Of a stretch of 64,000 nt of DNA, positions 51,301 through 59,723 are shown in pieces (position 1 is the first letter of the stretch; the number at the start of each line of letters is the position of its first letter). Below the pieces are notes generated by a model. The model was not told where the DNA came from, made no database searches, and saw only the letters and a program-made list of their open reading frames with translations. The stretch comes from Clostridium saccharobutylicum DSM 13864 (GTDB lineage: Bacteria; Bacillota; Clostridia; Clostridiales; Clostridiaceae), in the NCBI RefSeq assembly GCF_000473995.1, contig NC_022571.1, positions 12,501-76,500 on the forward strand, written 5' to 3'. The translations under genes were made by a program, and so were the position numbers.

Positions 51301-51562
51301 TAAAGTTTCTGAAGATGGACAATATGACGCGAAAACTGCAGAGGCAGTAAGAGTATTTCAAGAGACATTTACACTACCAAAAACAGGAGTGGTTGATTAT
51401 GCAACTTGGTATAAAATATCAGATGTTTATGTTGGTGTAACTAGAATAGCAGAGTTAAGAAATGAATTCAGACAGGAAAGTATACTTGGAAAGAATATAT
51501 TTATACCTCCAATTATGCCTAACTGTGGCATTCAAAGAGATATTCCAGAATTTTATTATTAA
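48365..51562 (+). CDS. Subtilase fused to SpoIID-like and peptidoglycan-binding domains
   Basis: 1065 residues from the ATG at 48365; the frame extends to a TTG at 48320 without support. No signal peptide is visible. The subtilisin triad is D135 (GFVDSGIDYTHP), H193 (SGHGTHVVG) and S501 (TGTSMAAPQVAG), with the long insert typical of clostridial Csp-type S8 proteases. A beta-rich middle follows. Around 785-935 lies a SpoIID/LytB-like region (VPFKDYIKNVASCEIYSTWP), with E809 in the position of the lytic transglycosylase glutamate. A PG_binding_1 domain (about 950-1020) ends the protein. The absence of a secretion signal and relation to Csp proteases suggest a spore or forespore role (inference). 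Confidence 0.82.
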   Translation: MPNSVEELASKIDTSLGLLTNVPKAILDNLGYKFNVGKEENIIEVTILYRDTPENMKSVVEGLGGVFEDLGFNFGIVDLPLDKLDDLARSKSVQYIELPKNLYEADAASNIASCVPDVVSNYKVSGKGVLIGFVDSGIDYTHPAFMNNQGTTRIEYIYDLSDGGKLYNKQTINEAIKAPNPFSIIPSTDLSGHGTHVVGDACAGGNINPEYKGAAPDASIAMVKASRGVSILSSQIMKGLRFLVEKSKELNMPLVVSLSLSTNNGAHNGSSLLEQYIRTVANLERASIVIAAGNEGDAGHHTSGILKSNPNQTFNIASDETAIVMNLYKPILPEITLTIINPTGKSSGVIKIQEGYIQGKIAKDRFDIYVSGARPFQLESEIQIIISSPLGYLAEGVWTLTIGVTNNYDGEYSIWLPVSEGLNPQTRFLEPITFNTLGIPATVDNIIAVGSYNPILNNISSFSGRGKQDSGGRVRPDLVAPGENIMGPVPNGSYDSKTGTSMAAPQVAGICALIMEWGIIKGNDPYLFGQRLKYYLIKAAKRTRLDVVYPNPSWGYGQVCALDSLNLIEEDLSAILTRGNKRFYDANAPVTNSIYDKYNIYRKNIKEKITVNINTRQTTANVGRLKVQCFKSDGYIPVDGTKVTVRTSVQSDNVNSIELVTNVSGLTQEIELQAPPIEYSLDENSNQTPYSAYDITVERSGFNPIVIKGCQIFPGQVAYQICNLKTSSGRGMYRQEVIEVLPNKLNGNYPPKIPEDVDKPLPKPSSGVVLAQPVVPEYIIVHQGSPNDDSAPNYKVPFKDYIKNVASCEIYSTWPKSTITANIFCMLSFTLNRIYTEWYRGKGKNFDVTSSTAYDHAFNYGRNIYDSISAVVDEIFSTYIRRVGKKQPLLTQYCDGKSVTCPEWLSQWGSKYLGDQGKSPFEILTNYYGNDIELVTAEKVAGSPKSYPGNELTIGSSGESVRTIQNQLNRISRNYPLIPKVSEDGQYDAKTAEAVRVFQETFTLPKTGVVDYATWYKISDVYVGVTRIAELRNEFRQESILGKNIFIPPIMPNCGIQRDIPEFYY

Positions 51563-51579
51563 TTTTTTTTATTATATAT

Positions 51580-51634
51580 AAGGCACATTCAAAAAATAGA
51601 AGGACATATAAATACAACCTTCTATTTTTTTATG
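51580..51634. terminator. Repeat-derived hairpin F, terminator between convergent genes
   Basis: AAAAAATAGAAGG (51591-51603) pairs perfectly with CCTTCTATTTTTT (51618-51630), and flanking AGGCA/TGCCCT can extend it. The left end AGGCACATTCAAAAAATA matches the end of repeat copies C and D, so it looks like a stem-only miniature of that family. Confidence 0.75.
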
Positions 51635-52626
51635 CCCTCTAAATTAAAGGATGGAATAAAGTCTTTAATATTAGAGCCTTCTTCTTGAATAAATCCATTT
51701 TTTATTCCGATATCTAAAGCATAGTTTATTAAACTATCATAATGTTTAGGATTAAGCGTTTTATTTATCTCAGGATAATCACAAGCTTTAAACATAGGAA
51801 CGTATTGATTCATTAAACTAATATAAATATTATCCTTATATCGATTATAAAGAAGATCTACAATTTTTTTTGAATCAAAAAGAAGTCCTGGTAACATCAA
51901 ATGTCTTACAATAACACCTTTAATTATATGGCCTTTTTCATTAAATTTAGGAGAACCAACTTGATTAATCATTTCATCAATTATTTCAATAGCATTAGAT
52001 GCATAATTATCAACTTTAGAATATTTAACTGCGTATTTATCATCAAAATATTTAAAGTCTGGAAGGTAAACATCAATGTATCCACTTAACGCTTTTATAG
52101 TTTCTATGGAATCGTAACTATTTGTATTATAGAGTATAGGTATATTTAATCCATTTGATTTGGAAATCTTTAATGCTTCAATTATTTGAGGAACATAATG
52201 AGTAGGTGTAACTAAATTTATATTATTTGCTCCTTTTTTTTGAAGTTCTAAGAAAATTTCCGAAAGCCTTTTAATTGATATTTCCATTCCGATAACCAAT
52301 GGCTTGTATTTTGAAGTTTTGTTATCAGAATTTGAACATGATGCAGATACATTTTCTATATGGCTTTGGCTTATATCATGATTTTGACAAAATACACATT
52401 TAAAATTGCAATGAGAAAAAAACACAGTTCCAGAACCATTTCCTTCTGAAATAGGTGGTTCTTCCCAAGGATGCAGAGCTGCTCTAGCAACTATAATTTT
52501 ATTTGAAGCATTACAAAAGCCTAATTTGTTATCATTTCTATTAACTTTACAGCTTCTATGGCAAAGGTTGCATTCATTGAGCATATTTAATGGGTTATCT
52601 TCAGCTTTAGTAATAGCAGATTTCAT
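51622..52626 (-). CDS. Radical SAM protein, PflX/COG1313 family
   Basis: 334 residues. The radical SAM cluster motif CNFKCVFC (C-x3-C-x2-C) is in HCNFKCVFCQNHDIS. An N-terminal cysteine set (CNLCHRSCKVNRNDNKLGFC) probably binds an extra cluster or zinc. The arrangement matches COG1313, the PflX group related to pyruvate formate-lyase activating enzymes, whose substrate is unknown. AAAGGAGTT lies 7 nt before the ATG. No glycyl-radical enzyme is adjacent. Confidence 0.88.
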   Translation of the reverse strand: MKSAITKAEDNPLNMLNECNLCHRSCKVNRNDNKLGFCNASNKIIVARAALHPWEEPPISEGNGSGTVFFSHCNFKCVFCQNHDISQSHIENVSASCSNSDNKTSKYKPLVIGMEISIKRLSEIFLELQKKGANNINLVTPTHYVPQIIEALKISKSNGLNIPILYNTNSYDSIETIKALSGYIDVYLPDFKYFDDKYAVKYSKVDNYASNAIEIIDEMINQVGSPKFNEKGHIIKGVIVRHLMLPGLLFDSKKIVDLLYNRYKDNIYISLMNQYVPMFKACDYPEINKTLNPKHYDSLINYALDIGIKNGFIQEEGSNIKDFIPSFNLEGIKK

Positions 52627-52749
52627 ATTTATTAACTCCTTTATTTATAACGTATAATATATATTGTTCTATCTGATTATTATATATAAATTATATCATA
52701 TGCAGAATATAAAATTTGAAATTCATTGTATAAATAAGGAATCTGATGT

Positions 52750-53811
52750 TTATTTATTGTAGATATTTCTATGTTTAATAAAGAATATTATGCATTGAGA
52801 TATAAATAATAAACTTAACAATCCAAACATAGGATATAGCTTGTTTATTAAGTTGCCAAAACCAAATTGAGAGATTATAAATGCTACTGCTAATACTGGG
52901 AAAATAGCTGTTTTGAATTCAATATTAAAAGATTGTTCTAAAGTTTTACTTATTGAGTATACATCAGATACTTCGGTTGAGAACATTTCAAGCCATATAA
53001 TAATAAGTAAAACAGCTTGTATTACATTTCCAAATCTGTTTGCTACAAAAAGCAGAGGAATTTCATATTGATATATATATGGTTGGTTAATTGTTAATAA
53101 TAAATTTATCATAGAGCAAAGCAAAGTAAGACCAACAGCACCGCATATAATGCCAATTACCATAACTTTTGTTTTTTTCATTTCATTACTTAGTGGAACT
53201 ATTACGCCTGATGCTGAAAGAGTATTATATCCTGCATATAATATTGTTGATAATGCAATCCCAGTTTTTTGTGCGGGAAAATTACAAACATTATTAAATG
53301 AAACTATGTTTTTACAAAAACAGAAGTATAAAACTGTGATTAAAGTTATTGTAAGTACTAATCCAGGAACAATGAAAGAATTTACTTCGATCAAACCTTC
53401 AGTACCGCGAAATAAGAAAAATAAAGCTATTATAATCATTATTAATGAACCGATTATCTTTGGTATTCCAAAAAACTGATGTATTAAAGCTCCACTTCCA
53501 GCAAGAATTATTGAAGCACTAGAAATAAGAAACAGTGTAGTTATAAAGCCAGTAAATTTTCCTATAACATTAGGGCTTATTATGTTTATAACATCACTAT
53601 ATGAATCTAGATTATGTTCAATACTTATCTTTGAAATTATGGAACTCATAATTATATAGAAAATACCACATGCTACAATTCCCAAGAAGCTTTTAATTCC
53701 ATATTGAGTAAAGAATTCAGTAATTTCCTTTCCAGAGGCAAGGCCAGCACCAACAATTGTTCCAATGAAGACTGTGGCAACTTGAAATATTTTAGTTAAT
53801 TCCGATTTCAA
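52750..53811 (-). CDS. YkvI-family membrane permease
   Basis: 353 residues with about ten hydrophobic segments. The first helix carries the unwound GTIVGAGLASGKEITEFF motif typical of LeuT-fold transporters in the YkvI group. The substrate is unknown, possibly an amino acid. The start is TTG at 53811 with GGGGGAT 8 nt upstream, and no nearby in-frame ATG exists. It is separate from the radical SAM gene (123 bp gap) but has the same orientation. Confidence 0.85.
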   Translation of the reverse strand: MKSELTKIFQVATVFIGTIVGAGLASGKEITEFFTQYGIKSFLGIVACGIFYIIMSSIISKISIEHNLDSYSDVINIISPNVIGKFTGFITTLFLISSASIILAGSGALIHQFFGIPKIIGSLIMIIIALFFLFRGTEGLIEVNSFIVPGLVLTITLITVLYFCFCKNIVSFNNVCNFPAQKTGIALSTILYAGYNTLSASGVIVPLSNEMKKTKVMVIGIICGAVGLTLLCSMINLLLTINQPYIYQYEIPLLFVANRFGNVIQAVLLIIIWLEMFSTEVSDVYSISKTLEQSFNIEFKTAIFPVLAVAFIISQFGFGNLINKLYPMFGLLSLLFISQCIIFFIKHRNIYNK

Positions 53812-54114
53812 TTATTATCCCCCTTAAAAACATTCCTATGTATTAATATACAAGCTTTACATTGTATTTATTCTTGTAAATATTAATTTATGTATTATAA
53901 ATTAGAAAATAATGGGTAGTAATTATATTGATATGTAGTATTTAGGTAATTTACACTTAAGGCGTAAGGAAGAATGAAATTAACGATGCAGAATGTTATT
54001 CAACAATGTACATTTAGAAATTTACAATGTACAATTAAAAAAGGAATTAATTATGTTAGATACCAAAATAATAATCTAATACATTGTGATATTGTACTTA
54101 GACTAGGAGGAAAT

Positions 54115-55044
54115 ATGAATAATTTTTGGAATGGGAAAAGATATCATAGTTTAAACTATTTTTTAAGAGACAAATTTGGAGAAAAAGTATTTAAAATATC
54201 ATTAGATGGTGGATTCTCTTGTCCTAATAGAGACGGGAAAATAAGTAGTGGAGGTTGTCTTTTTTGTAGTGAAAGAGGCTCTGGAGACTATGCTGGTAAC
54301 CGGGAATTATCTATTTCTAAACAATTTGATGATATAAAAACAATGATGGCTAATAAATGGAAGAGTGGAAAATATATAGCTTATTTTCAGGCGTACACAA
54401 ATACATATGCGCCAGTATCAGAGCTAAGAAGAAAATATGAGGAAGCTTTAAATCAAGAGGGAGTTGTAGGAATTGCAATAGCTACAAGACCAGATTGTTT
54501 AGATGATGATGTTTTGGAATTGCTAGATGAAATAAATAAAAAGTTTTATCTTTGGATAGAACTTGGATTACAAACATCTAATGATGAAACCGCTAAAAGA
54601 ATAAATAGAGGATATAAGTTAGAAGTGTTTGAAAATGCAATGAAAAAATTGAAGGATAGAAATATAGATGTGGTTGTACATGATATCTTAGGACTACCAG
54701 GTGAAACTAAAGAAGACATGTTGAACACAATGAATTATATTGCTCATTGTGGAGCAAAGGGAATTAAGCTTCATTTATTGCATTTAATGAAGCAAACACC
54801 AATGGTTAAAGTATATGAAAAAGGTGAATTAGAATTTTTATCACAAGAAGATTATATAGAGTTAGTTACGCAAGGAATAGCAATGCTTCCAAAGGATATG
54901 GTAGTGCATAGATTAACTGGAGATGCTCCAAGAGACCTTTTAATTGGTCCTATGTGGAGTTTAAAAAAATGGGAAGTATTAAATTCTATAGATAAAGCAT
55001 TGGAAGATAATGATTTATGGCAAGGAAAAGATTTTAAAAGTTAA
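54115..55044 (+). CDS. TIGR01212-family radical SAM protein (YtqA-like)
   Basis: 309 residues from the ATG at 54115 with AGGAGG at 54105-54110; a 47-codon in-frame extension upstream lacks a ribosome-binding site. The motif FSCPNRDGKISSGGCLFC gives C-x-(long)-C-x2-C cluster ligands, the atypical spacing of TIGR01212/YtqA radical SAM enzymes. YFQAYTNTYAP and ATRPDCLDD are further family marks. Relatives (Elp3-like fold) have been linked to tRNA or Fe-S chemistry; the reaction is not known here. comB follows after 60 bp. Confidence 0.9.
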   Translation: MNNFWNGKRYHSLNYFLRDKFGEKVFKISLDGGFSCPNRDGKISSGGCLFCSERGSGDYAGNRELSISKQFDDIKTMMANKWKSGKYIAYFQAYTNTYAPVSELRRKYEEALNQEGVVGIAIATRPDCLDDDVLELLDEINKKFYLWIELGLQTSNDETAKRINRGYKLEVFENAMKKLKDRNIDVVVHDILGLPGETKEDMLNTMNYIAHCGAKGIKLHLLHLMKQTPMVKVYEKGELEFLSQEDYIELVTQGIAMLPKDMVVHRLTGDAPRDLLIGPMWSLKKWEVLNSIDKALEDNDLWQGKDFKS

Positions 55045-55104
55045 TTAGGTTCATAGAAATGATTCAATATATAAATAAAATGTAAAGACATGGAGGGTGA
55101 AAGA

Positions 55105-55821
55105 GTGAAGGTGGATATTATAATATCAGCAGATGATATTATTGAAAGCAAAATAGAAGATAAAATTGTAGTTGTAATTGATATGTTTAGAGCGACTTCT
55201 GTAATAGTAACAGCATTAAATAATGGATGCAAGGAGGTTGTTCCTTATCTTACAATTGAAGAAACATTGGAACATGCAGGTAAACTTAATAGACAAGATT
55301 ATATTTTAGGTGGAGAAAGAAGAGCTGTTAAAATAGAAGAATTTGATTTATCCAATTCGCCTATAGAATATAAAAAGAATGTAGTAGAAAACAAAACAGT
55401 TTTAATGACTACAACAAATGGAACCAGAACTTTAACAAAATCAACTAATGCAAAAACTATATTAATAGCAGCTATGATAAATGCAAAGGCAGTAGCAGAG
55501 AAATTACTAGAAATTAATGAAGATGTAGTTATTATCAATGCAGGAACTAATGGAAATTTTTCTATGGATGACTATATTTGTAGTGGATATATAATAAATG
55601 AGATGTTAAGTGTTAACAACAAAATACAACTTACTGATATAGCAAGAACTGCAAATATCATATATGAAGCTAATACAGATATTATAAGTTATGTTAAGGA
55701 AGCGAGCCATTATTCTGTGATGAAATCATTAGGACTAGATGAAGACATTGAATATTGCATGAAGAAGAGCATTATAGATATAGTACCTGAGTATAAAGAT
55801 AAGAAGATAACTTGTTTATAA
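55105..55821 (+). CDS. comB: 2-phosphosulfolactate phosphatase (ComB family)
   Basis: 238 residues starting at GTG 55105 with GGAGGGTG 7 nt upstream; the ATG at 55090 contains that Shine-Dalgarno and has none of its own. Family marks are VVVIDMFRATSVIVTALNNG, GGERRAVKIEEFDLSNSP, TTTNGTRTL and NAGTNGNFSMDDYICSG. In methanogens ComB acts in coenzyme M synthesis. Clostridia do not make coenzyme M as far as known, so the real substrate may differ. No other sulfolactate gene is near. Confidence 0.85.
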   Translation: MKVDIIISADDIIESKIEDKIVVVIDMFRATSVIVTALNNGCKEVVPYLTIEETLEHAGKLNRQDYILGGERRAVKIEEFDLSNSPIEYKKNVVENKTVLMTTTNGTRTLTKSTNAKTILIAAMINAKAVAEKLLEINEDVVIINAGTNGNFSMDDYICSGYIINEMLSVNNKIQLTDIARTANIIYEANTDIISYVKEASHYSVMKSLGLDEDIEYCMKKSIIDIVPEYKDKKITCL

Positions 55822-55828
55822 TACAGGT

Positions 55829-55854
55829 ATTGCGAAGCTTTAGTGCTTCGCAAT
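55829..55854. other. GC-rich hairpin after comB
   Basis: ATTGCGAAGC (55829-55838) pairs perfectly with GCTTCGCAAT (55845-55854) around a 6-nt loop. There is no T-tract on either side, so it is not a classical terminator; it lies between convergent genes. Confidence 0.6.
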
Positions 55855-55869
55855 GCTTAAAGACTTGAA

Positions 55870-56082
55870 TTATTGTTTATACTGTTTTAACAGTTCATTT
55901 ATCATGTAAGAACAATTCTTTCCTTTGCATGAACCACTTCCAGCCCCAGTAGCTTTTTGAACTTCTTCTAAAGTTGAAGCACCATTTTTTATAGCATCTT
56001 TAATTTTGGCTCTCGTAATAAGCTTACATCTACAAGTTTTTGTTAATTTATCTAAAATAGCTTCATTTAAGTTATTATCCAT
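55870..56082 (-). CDS. BFD-like [2Fe-2S]-binding protein
   Basis: 70 residues. The four ligands are in TCRCKL (C-x-C) and GSGSCKGKNC (C-x4-C), the same pattern as the tail of the FAD oxidoreductase at 3298-4692. It is a stand-alone BFD-type ferredoxin; bacterioferritin-associated ferredoxin uses it to release iron, while others serve as electron carriers. AGGAGA precedes the ATG. No bacterioferritin or oxidoreductase is adjacent, so the partner is unknown. Confidence 0.88.
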   Translation of the reverse strand: MDNNLNEAILDKLTKTCRCKLITRAKIKDAIKNGASTLEEVQKATGAGSGSCKGKNCSYMINELLKQYKQ

Positions 56083-56419
56083 ATTAATTCTCCTAAAAAT
56101 ATTTAAATTTTAGATAATTAAATCATTTTATTTTGTAATGGTCAACATTTATTTTTGTATCTGTTATTTATTTTCATGTGATTAGATAATGAACTTAAAT
56201 GTATCGTGACGATTGCTTTTACTTATATTATAATAAATTAGTTAATTGATGTTTTTTTAGAACATGAATTAATCGTATTCTTACTTATAGATATTATTTA
56301 AATATATTAGAATTAAGTAAGTATTAAGAAAACTATTATATAATCATGGGGAAAAGATAAACAGAAGATGTTATATTTTAAATACAGATACTTATTAATT
56401 TTAAATGGGAGTGAAAATA
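56083..56419. other. Intergenic region before the two-component system
   Basis: No gene. One stretch at 56162-56184 (GTTATTTATTTTCATGTGATT) resembles the right end of the repeat family but has no partner arm, so it is at most a relic. The promoter of the response regulator should lie here. Confidence 0.3.
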
Positions 56420-57103
56420 ATGGTAAAGGTATTAGCTGTTGAGGATAATATAGAGATAAGCAATAATATAGTGGAATATTTTAAAGGTGAAGTTGATATA
56501 AAAGCAGTTTATAATGGAGCAGATGCAATTGAGTATTTAAATGCTTATGATTATGATGTTGTAATTCTAGATCTAATGTTGCCAGAGGTTGATGGAATGA
56601 CTGTTTTAAAGCACATTTCTAAAAATTGTTTAAACACTGGCGTAATAATATTAACTGCAAAAGAAGAGCTTGGAGATAAACTTAAGGCTTTTAATTTAGG
56701 AGCTAATGATTATTTAACTAAGCCATTCTTTATGGAAGAGTTGAAAGCACGCATTAATTCTATTCTTAAAAGCATGGGAAAAGTTAAAAGACCTAACATT
56801 CTTGAATTTAAAAATATGCAGATTGATATGAAAGTAAAAAGAGCATATATAGATGAAAATGAATTAGAATTAAATGAAAAATTATATAAGCTTCTTGAAT
56901 ATTTAGTTATAAATAAGGGAGTATTACTATTTAAAGAACAAATTTTTGATAATGTATGTGGATATAATAGTGATGCAGCAACTGAAATAATTGAAGTTTA
57001 CATAAGTAGATTAAGAAAGCAATTGGGTACATTTGGCTATGATAAATATCTTATAACAAAACGTGGAATGGGATATTTATTAGATGAAAGTATAGAGGAT
57101 TAA
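56420..57103 (+). CDS. OmpR-family response regulator
   Basis: 227 residues from the ATG at 56420, with GGGAGTGA 6 nt upstream. The receiver domain (1-115) has the phospho-accepting aspartate in VVILDLMLPEVDG, acidic pair VEDN, and the LTAKEE/KPF switch residues. The C-terminal winged helix (130-225) is OmpR type (LNEKLYKLLEYLVINKG, VYISRLRKQL, TKRGMGYLL). It forms a pair with the histidine kinase 5 bp downstream. Confidence 0.94.
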   Translation: MVKVLAVEDNIEISNNIVEYFKGEVDIKAVYNGADAIEYLNAYDYDVVILDLMLPEVDGMTVLKHISKNCLNTGVIILTAKEELGDKLKAFNLGANDYLTKPFFMEELKARINSILKSMGKVKRPNILEFKNMQIDMKVKRAYIDENELELNEKLYKLLEYLVINKGVLLFKEQIFDNVCGYNSDAATEIIEVYISRLRKQLGTFGYDKYLITKRGMGYLLDESIED

Positions 57104-57108
57104 CAAGT

Positions 57109-58407
57109 ATGAAGAAAGATATTTTTTTATCAACTAAGAAAAATATTATAGCCATAAGTACAAGCGTGGTTTTTGTATGTTTAATTGTGTTTGCAATAAT
57201 AGTTCAAGCGTTGTATTCATCTAGACTATTAGACAATGTAGATCATCAACTTTTAGAACAAAAGAATTTTTTTAGTACATCGCAATTTAAAATAAGTGAT
57301 GATCGTTATTGGCAAAATACTATTAAAGCTCCAAATGATGAGCATCCAGAAGAATTTAAAGGCAAGCTGGAAGAAAGACCAATGCACATTCCACCTAATT
57401 TAATTGTTGTTGTATATAAAAATGAAAATTTTCAGCTTATTAGTAAGAATGCATATTTTAGTGAAGATAGCTTACCAATACTTCCAGCAGAATCTAGCGA
57501 AGACATGGTGACCTTTGAACAAAATGGATATAATTTTAGAGGAATTACAATTAATCAAGGTGATTATAAAATTCAAGTATTTTCTAATATAGATCCTGAA
57601 GTTAATTCAATAAATAGATTAAGAACTTCAATTATTGGAAGTTTAATAATACTAATTATAATAGCGCTAATCCTTTCAGCATATCTTGCAGCCAAAGTAA
57701 TAAAGCCAGTTAGGGAAGCTTATGAAAAGCAGGTTTATTTTGTACAGGATGCATCTCATGAAATGAGAACACCATTAGCTGTAATAAAAGGTAAGTTAGA
57801 ATTATTAGCTCACTCATGGGGAGATAAAATAGATGATCATTTTGAACATATTTCTAAAATGATGAGTGAAATAAGAGGATTAGAGAAATTAAATAGTGAC
57901 TTATTATTGCTATCAAAAGAGGATTTAGATTTAGCAGTTAATATAACTAATTTCAGCTTGGATGATTTTGTTAATGATATAAGTGAATTTTATATAGATT
58001 TGGCTGAAATTAAAGAAAAAACCTTTACTGTAACTAAGCCGAAGGATAAAATAAACGTAGAGTGGGATTATACTAAACTAAAGAGAGCAATAATAATATT
58101 AATAGAGAATGCATTTAAATATACAAATGAACATGGGCAAATAAATTTAATAGTGGAAGATTTAAATAAATTTGTACAAATAAAGGTTAAGGATAATGGA
58201 ATCGGTATTAAGGAAGAAGATAAGAAACGTATATTTGATAGATTTTATAGAAGCGAATTAGTAAGAGGACAAAATATTAGTGGAACTGGAATTGGATTAA
58301 GTTTATTAAAATCTATTTCAAAGAATTTTGGTATTAAATTAAAGGTAAACTCGGAGTATGGAGTTGGATCAGAGTTCATATTATTAATTCCTAAGGTAAT
58401 AAAATAA
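57109..58407 (+). CDS. Sensor histidine kinase, membrane-bound
   Basis: 432 residues. Two membrane helices (about 14-36 and 175-197) flank an extracellular domain of about 140 residues that would sense the signal. HisKA has the histidine in DASHEMRTPLAVIKG; the HATPase_c domain has N box LIENAFKYTN, G1 DNGIGIKEED and G2 GTGIGLSLLKS. It should phosphorylate the preceding OmpR regulator. The start codon lies 5 bp after that gene's stop, so they are co-translated or nearly so. No target operon is evident. Confidence 0.94.
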   Translation: MKKDIFLSTKKNIIAISTSVVFVCLIVFAIIVQALYSSRLLDNVDHQLLEQKNFFSTSQFKISDDRYWQNTIKAPNDEHPEEFKGKLEERPMHIPPNLIVVVYKNENFQLISKNAYFSEDSLPILPAESSEDMVTFEQNGYNFRGITINQGDYKIQVFSNIDPEVNSINRLRTSIIGSLIILIIIALILSAYLAAKVIKPVREAYEKQVYFVQDASHEMRTPLAVIKGKLELLAHSWGDKIDDHFEHISKMMSEIRGLEKLNSDLLLLSKEDLDLAVNITNFSLDDFVNDISEFYIDLAEIKEKTFTVTKPKDKINVEWDYTKLKRAIIILIENAFKYTNEHGQINLIVEDLNKFVQIKVKDNGIGIKEEDKKRIFDRFYRSELVRGQNISGTGIGLSLLKSISKNFGIKLKVNSEYGVGSEFILLIPKVIK

Positions 58408-58424
58408 TATAATTTGGAATATAG

Positions 58425-58470
58425 AAATAGAGCTATCTACGACATAAGGTTTAGATAGCTCTATTTATTA
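58425..58470 (+). terminator. Terminator of the two-component operon
   Basis: AAATAGAGCTATCTA (58425-58439) pairs perfectly with TAGATAGCTCTATTT (58452-58466). Confidence 0.85.
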
Positions 58471-58504
58471 CAGATTTTAATATAAAAATAATAGAATCAA
58501 TAAA

Positions 58505-58873
58505 TTATTTAATTGTTATATAACTATGAAGCCAATATCCGGATTGTAATCCCCAAATACAAGCTAATCTAAATAGACATATAGTTGATATTCCAGCTAA
58601 AATTCCCGTAATTAATCTCCTAATATTTGTACTTTTAAAATACCCAATATATTGCCCTGTTCCATCAATTAAAAGTGGTATCATAAATGATAATTCAATT
58701 ATTATATGTAAGTTTTTATTAAAAAATATGTATAAAATACCAATGATATATCCTATCAATATACCAGTGCATCTTGCACATATTGGAAATTGCTTTCCTT
58801 TAAAGAAAAATGATCTTTCAGGTAAGCGATGGCAAAAGAACATGTACTTTAAAATTATCTCATAATTAAACAT
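58505..58873 (-). CDS. DUF2085 membrane protein
   Basis: 122 residues with about three membrane helices. The signature CHRLPERSFFFKGKQFPICA followed by RCTGI defines DUF2085; its cysteines and histidine could bind a metal at the membrane face. Function unknown. It begins 5 bp after the end of the zinc-ribbon gene with no clear Shine-Dalgarno, so translation is probably coupled to it. Confidence 0.85.
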   Translation of the reverse strand: MFNYEIILKYMFFCHRLPERSFFFKGKQFPICARCTGILIGYIIGILYIFFNKNLHIIIELSFMIPLLIDGTGQYIGYFKSTNIRRLITGILAGISTICLFRLACIWGLQSGYWLHSYITIK

Positions 58874-58878
58874 GGGTC

Positions 58879-59157
58879 TTATAAGTTACCAATAAATCCT
58901 ACTACAAAACATAGTACATAAAGTATAACCCAAGCAACTGTTCCACCTATCATCCATTTACATATTAAACTAGCACTTTGAGGTTTTTCATCTTTCCATA
59001 AAAAATACAGTATTAATCCAACTACTGGAAAGCAGCAAGATACAGCACCAGTTAAATGAGATGGATTATCTAAAGATTTTTTTTCAGTAGCTACACCACA
59101 ATGTATACATACATCGGCATTATTGTCTATTTCTTTTCCACAATTTTTACAAAACAT
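58879..59157 (-). CDS. Zinc-ribbon membrane protein
   Basis: 92 residues. An N-terminal zinc ribbon has two CxxC pairs (MFCKNCGKEI, VCIHCGV). Two hydrophobic helices follow (about 43-55 and 68-90). Similar small zinc-ribbon/TM proteins are common in Firmicutes and uncharacterised. TAGGGGGAAA precedes the ATG. It shares an operon with the DUF2085 gene. Confidence 0.82.
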   Translation of the reverse strand: MFCKNCGKEIDNNADVCIHCGVATEKKSLDNPSHLTGAVSCCFPVVGLILYFLWKDEKPQSASLICKWMIGGTVAWVILYVLCFVVGFIGNL

Positions 59158-59364
59158 TATATTTCCCCCTAATAAAAAATAGAAATTATTACATTAAGAT
59201 GATATTATACCATTATATTGTCAAAATAGTAAACATTAAAGGTTTTTTGTCTAAGAAAAACATGAAAATTATAACTTATAGAATTTTTTGAGATTATATG
59301 ATTTTATTGATGGAATGTATTATATGATTATTGTAATTTTATAAGTAAAATAAACAACCATCAA

Positions 59365-59393
59365 TTGACATTTAAAAATCATTAATATATAAT
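59365..59393 (+). promoter_or_regulatory. ileS promoter
   Basis: TTGACA (59365-59370), 17-bp spacer, TATAAT (59388-59393), both perfect. Confidence 0.85.
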
Positions 59394-59399
59394 TATTAC

Positions 59400-59669
59400 A
59401 TTAAAAAAAAACGATGATTAGGAAAAGTATCTTTGATATTATTTTTAGAGAGTAGTTGGTTGGTGCGAAGCTATAATGAGTCTTAGAGAAAATCACCTAG
59501 GAGTTGGAGACTGAAAGGTAAAGCTACTGAATAAGTTATCACGTAAGAGCCTGCGTTAAAGGATAGAGTATGTATGTACTTGAATTAGAACATTTAATTT
59601 TACAATTAAATGTTTAACCTTAGGTGGTTTGCGAATTCAACTTCGTCCTGTGGGATGAGGTTTTTTTTT
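59400..59669 (+). promoter_or_regulatory. T-box riboswitch (isoleucine), ileS leader
   Basis: Stem I elements GAGAGTAGTTGG and GGTGCGAAGCT start near 59447. The specifier context GAAAATCACCT carries Ile codon ATC at 59492-59494. The T-box region is TTAGGTGGTTTGCG (59620-59633), a variant lacking one G of the consensus. The terminator pairs AACTTCGTCC with GGATGAGGTT (59639-59662), then eight or more T. Uncharged tRNA-Ile would turn ileS on. Confidence 0.9.
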
Positions 59670-59723
59670 ATAAAAATATCAAGGAAATATCCTTGAAATG
59701 TACTGAATGAAAGGGGAAAAACA

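Noticed and set aside
53974..54114. 47-codon extension of the TIGR01212 radical SAM gene
   Set aside because: AGGAGG sits directly before the ATG at 54115, and the extension has no similarity to the family start as I know it.
56162..56184. Sequence like the right end of the repeat family
   Set aside because: Only one arm is present and there is no partner arm within 200 bp, so it may be chance in AT-rich DNA.
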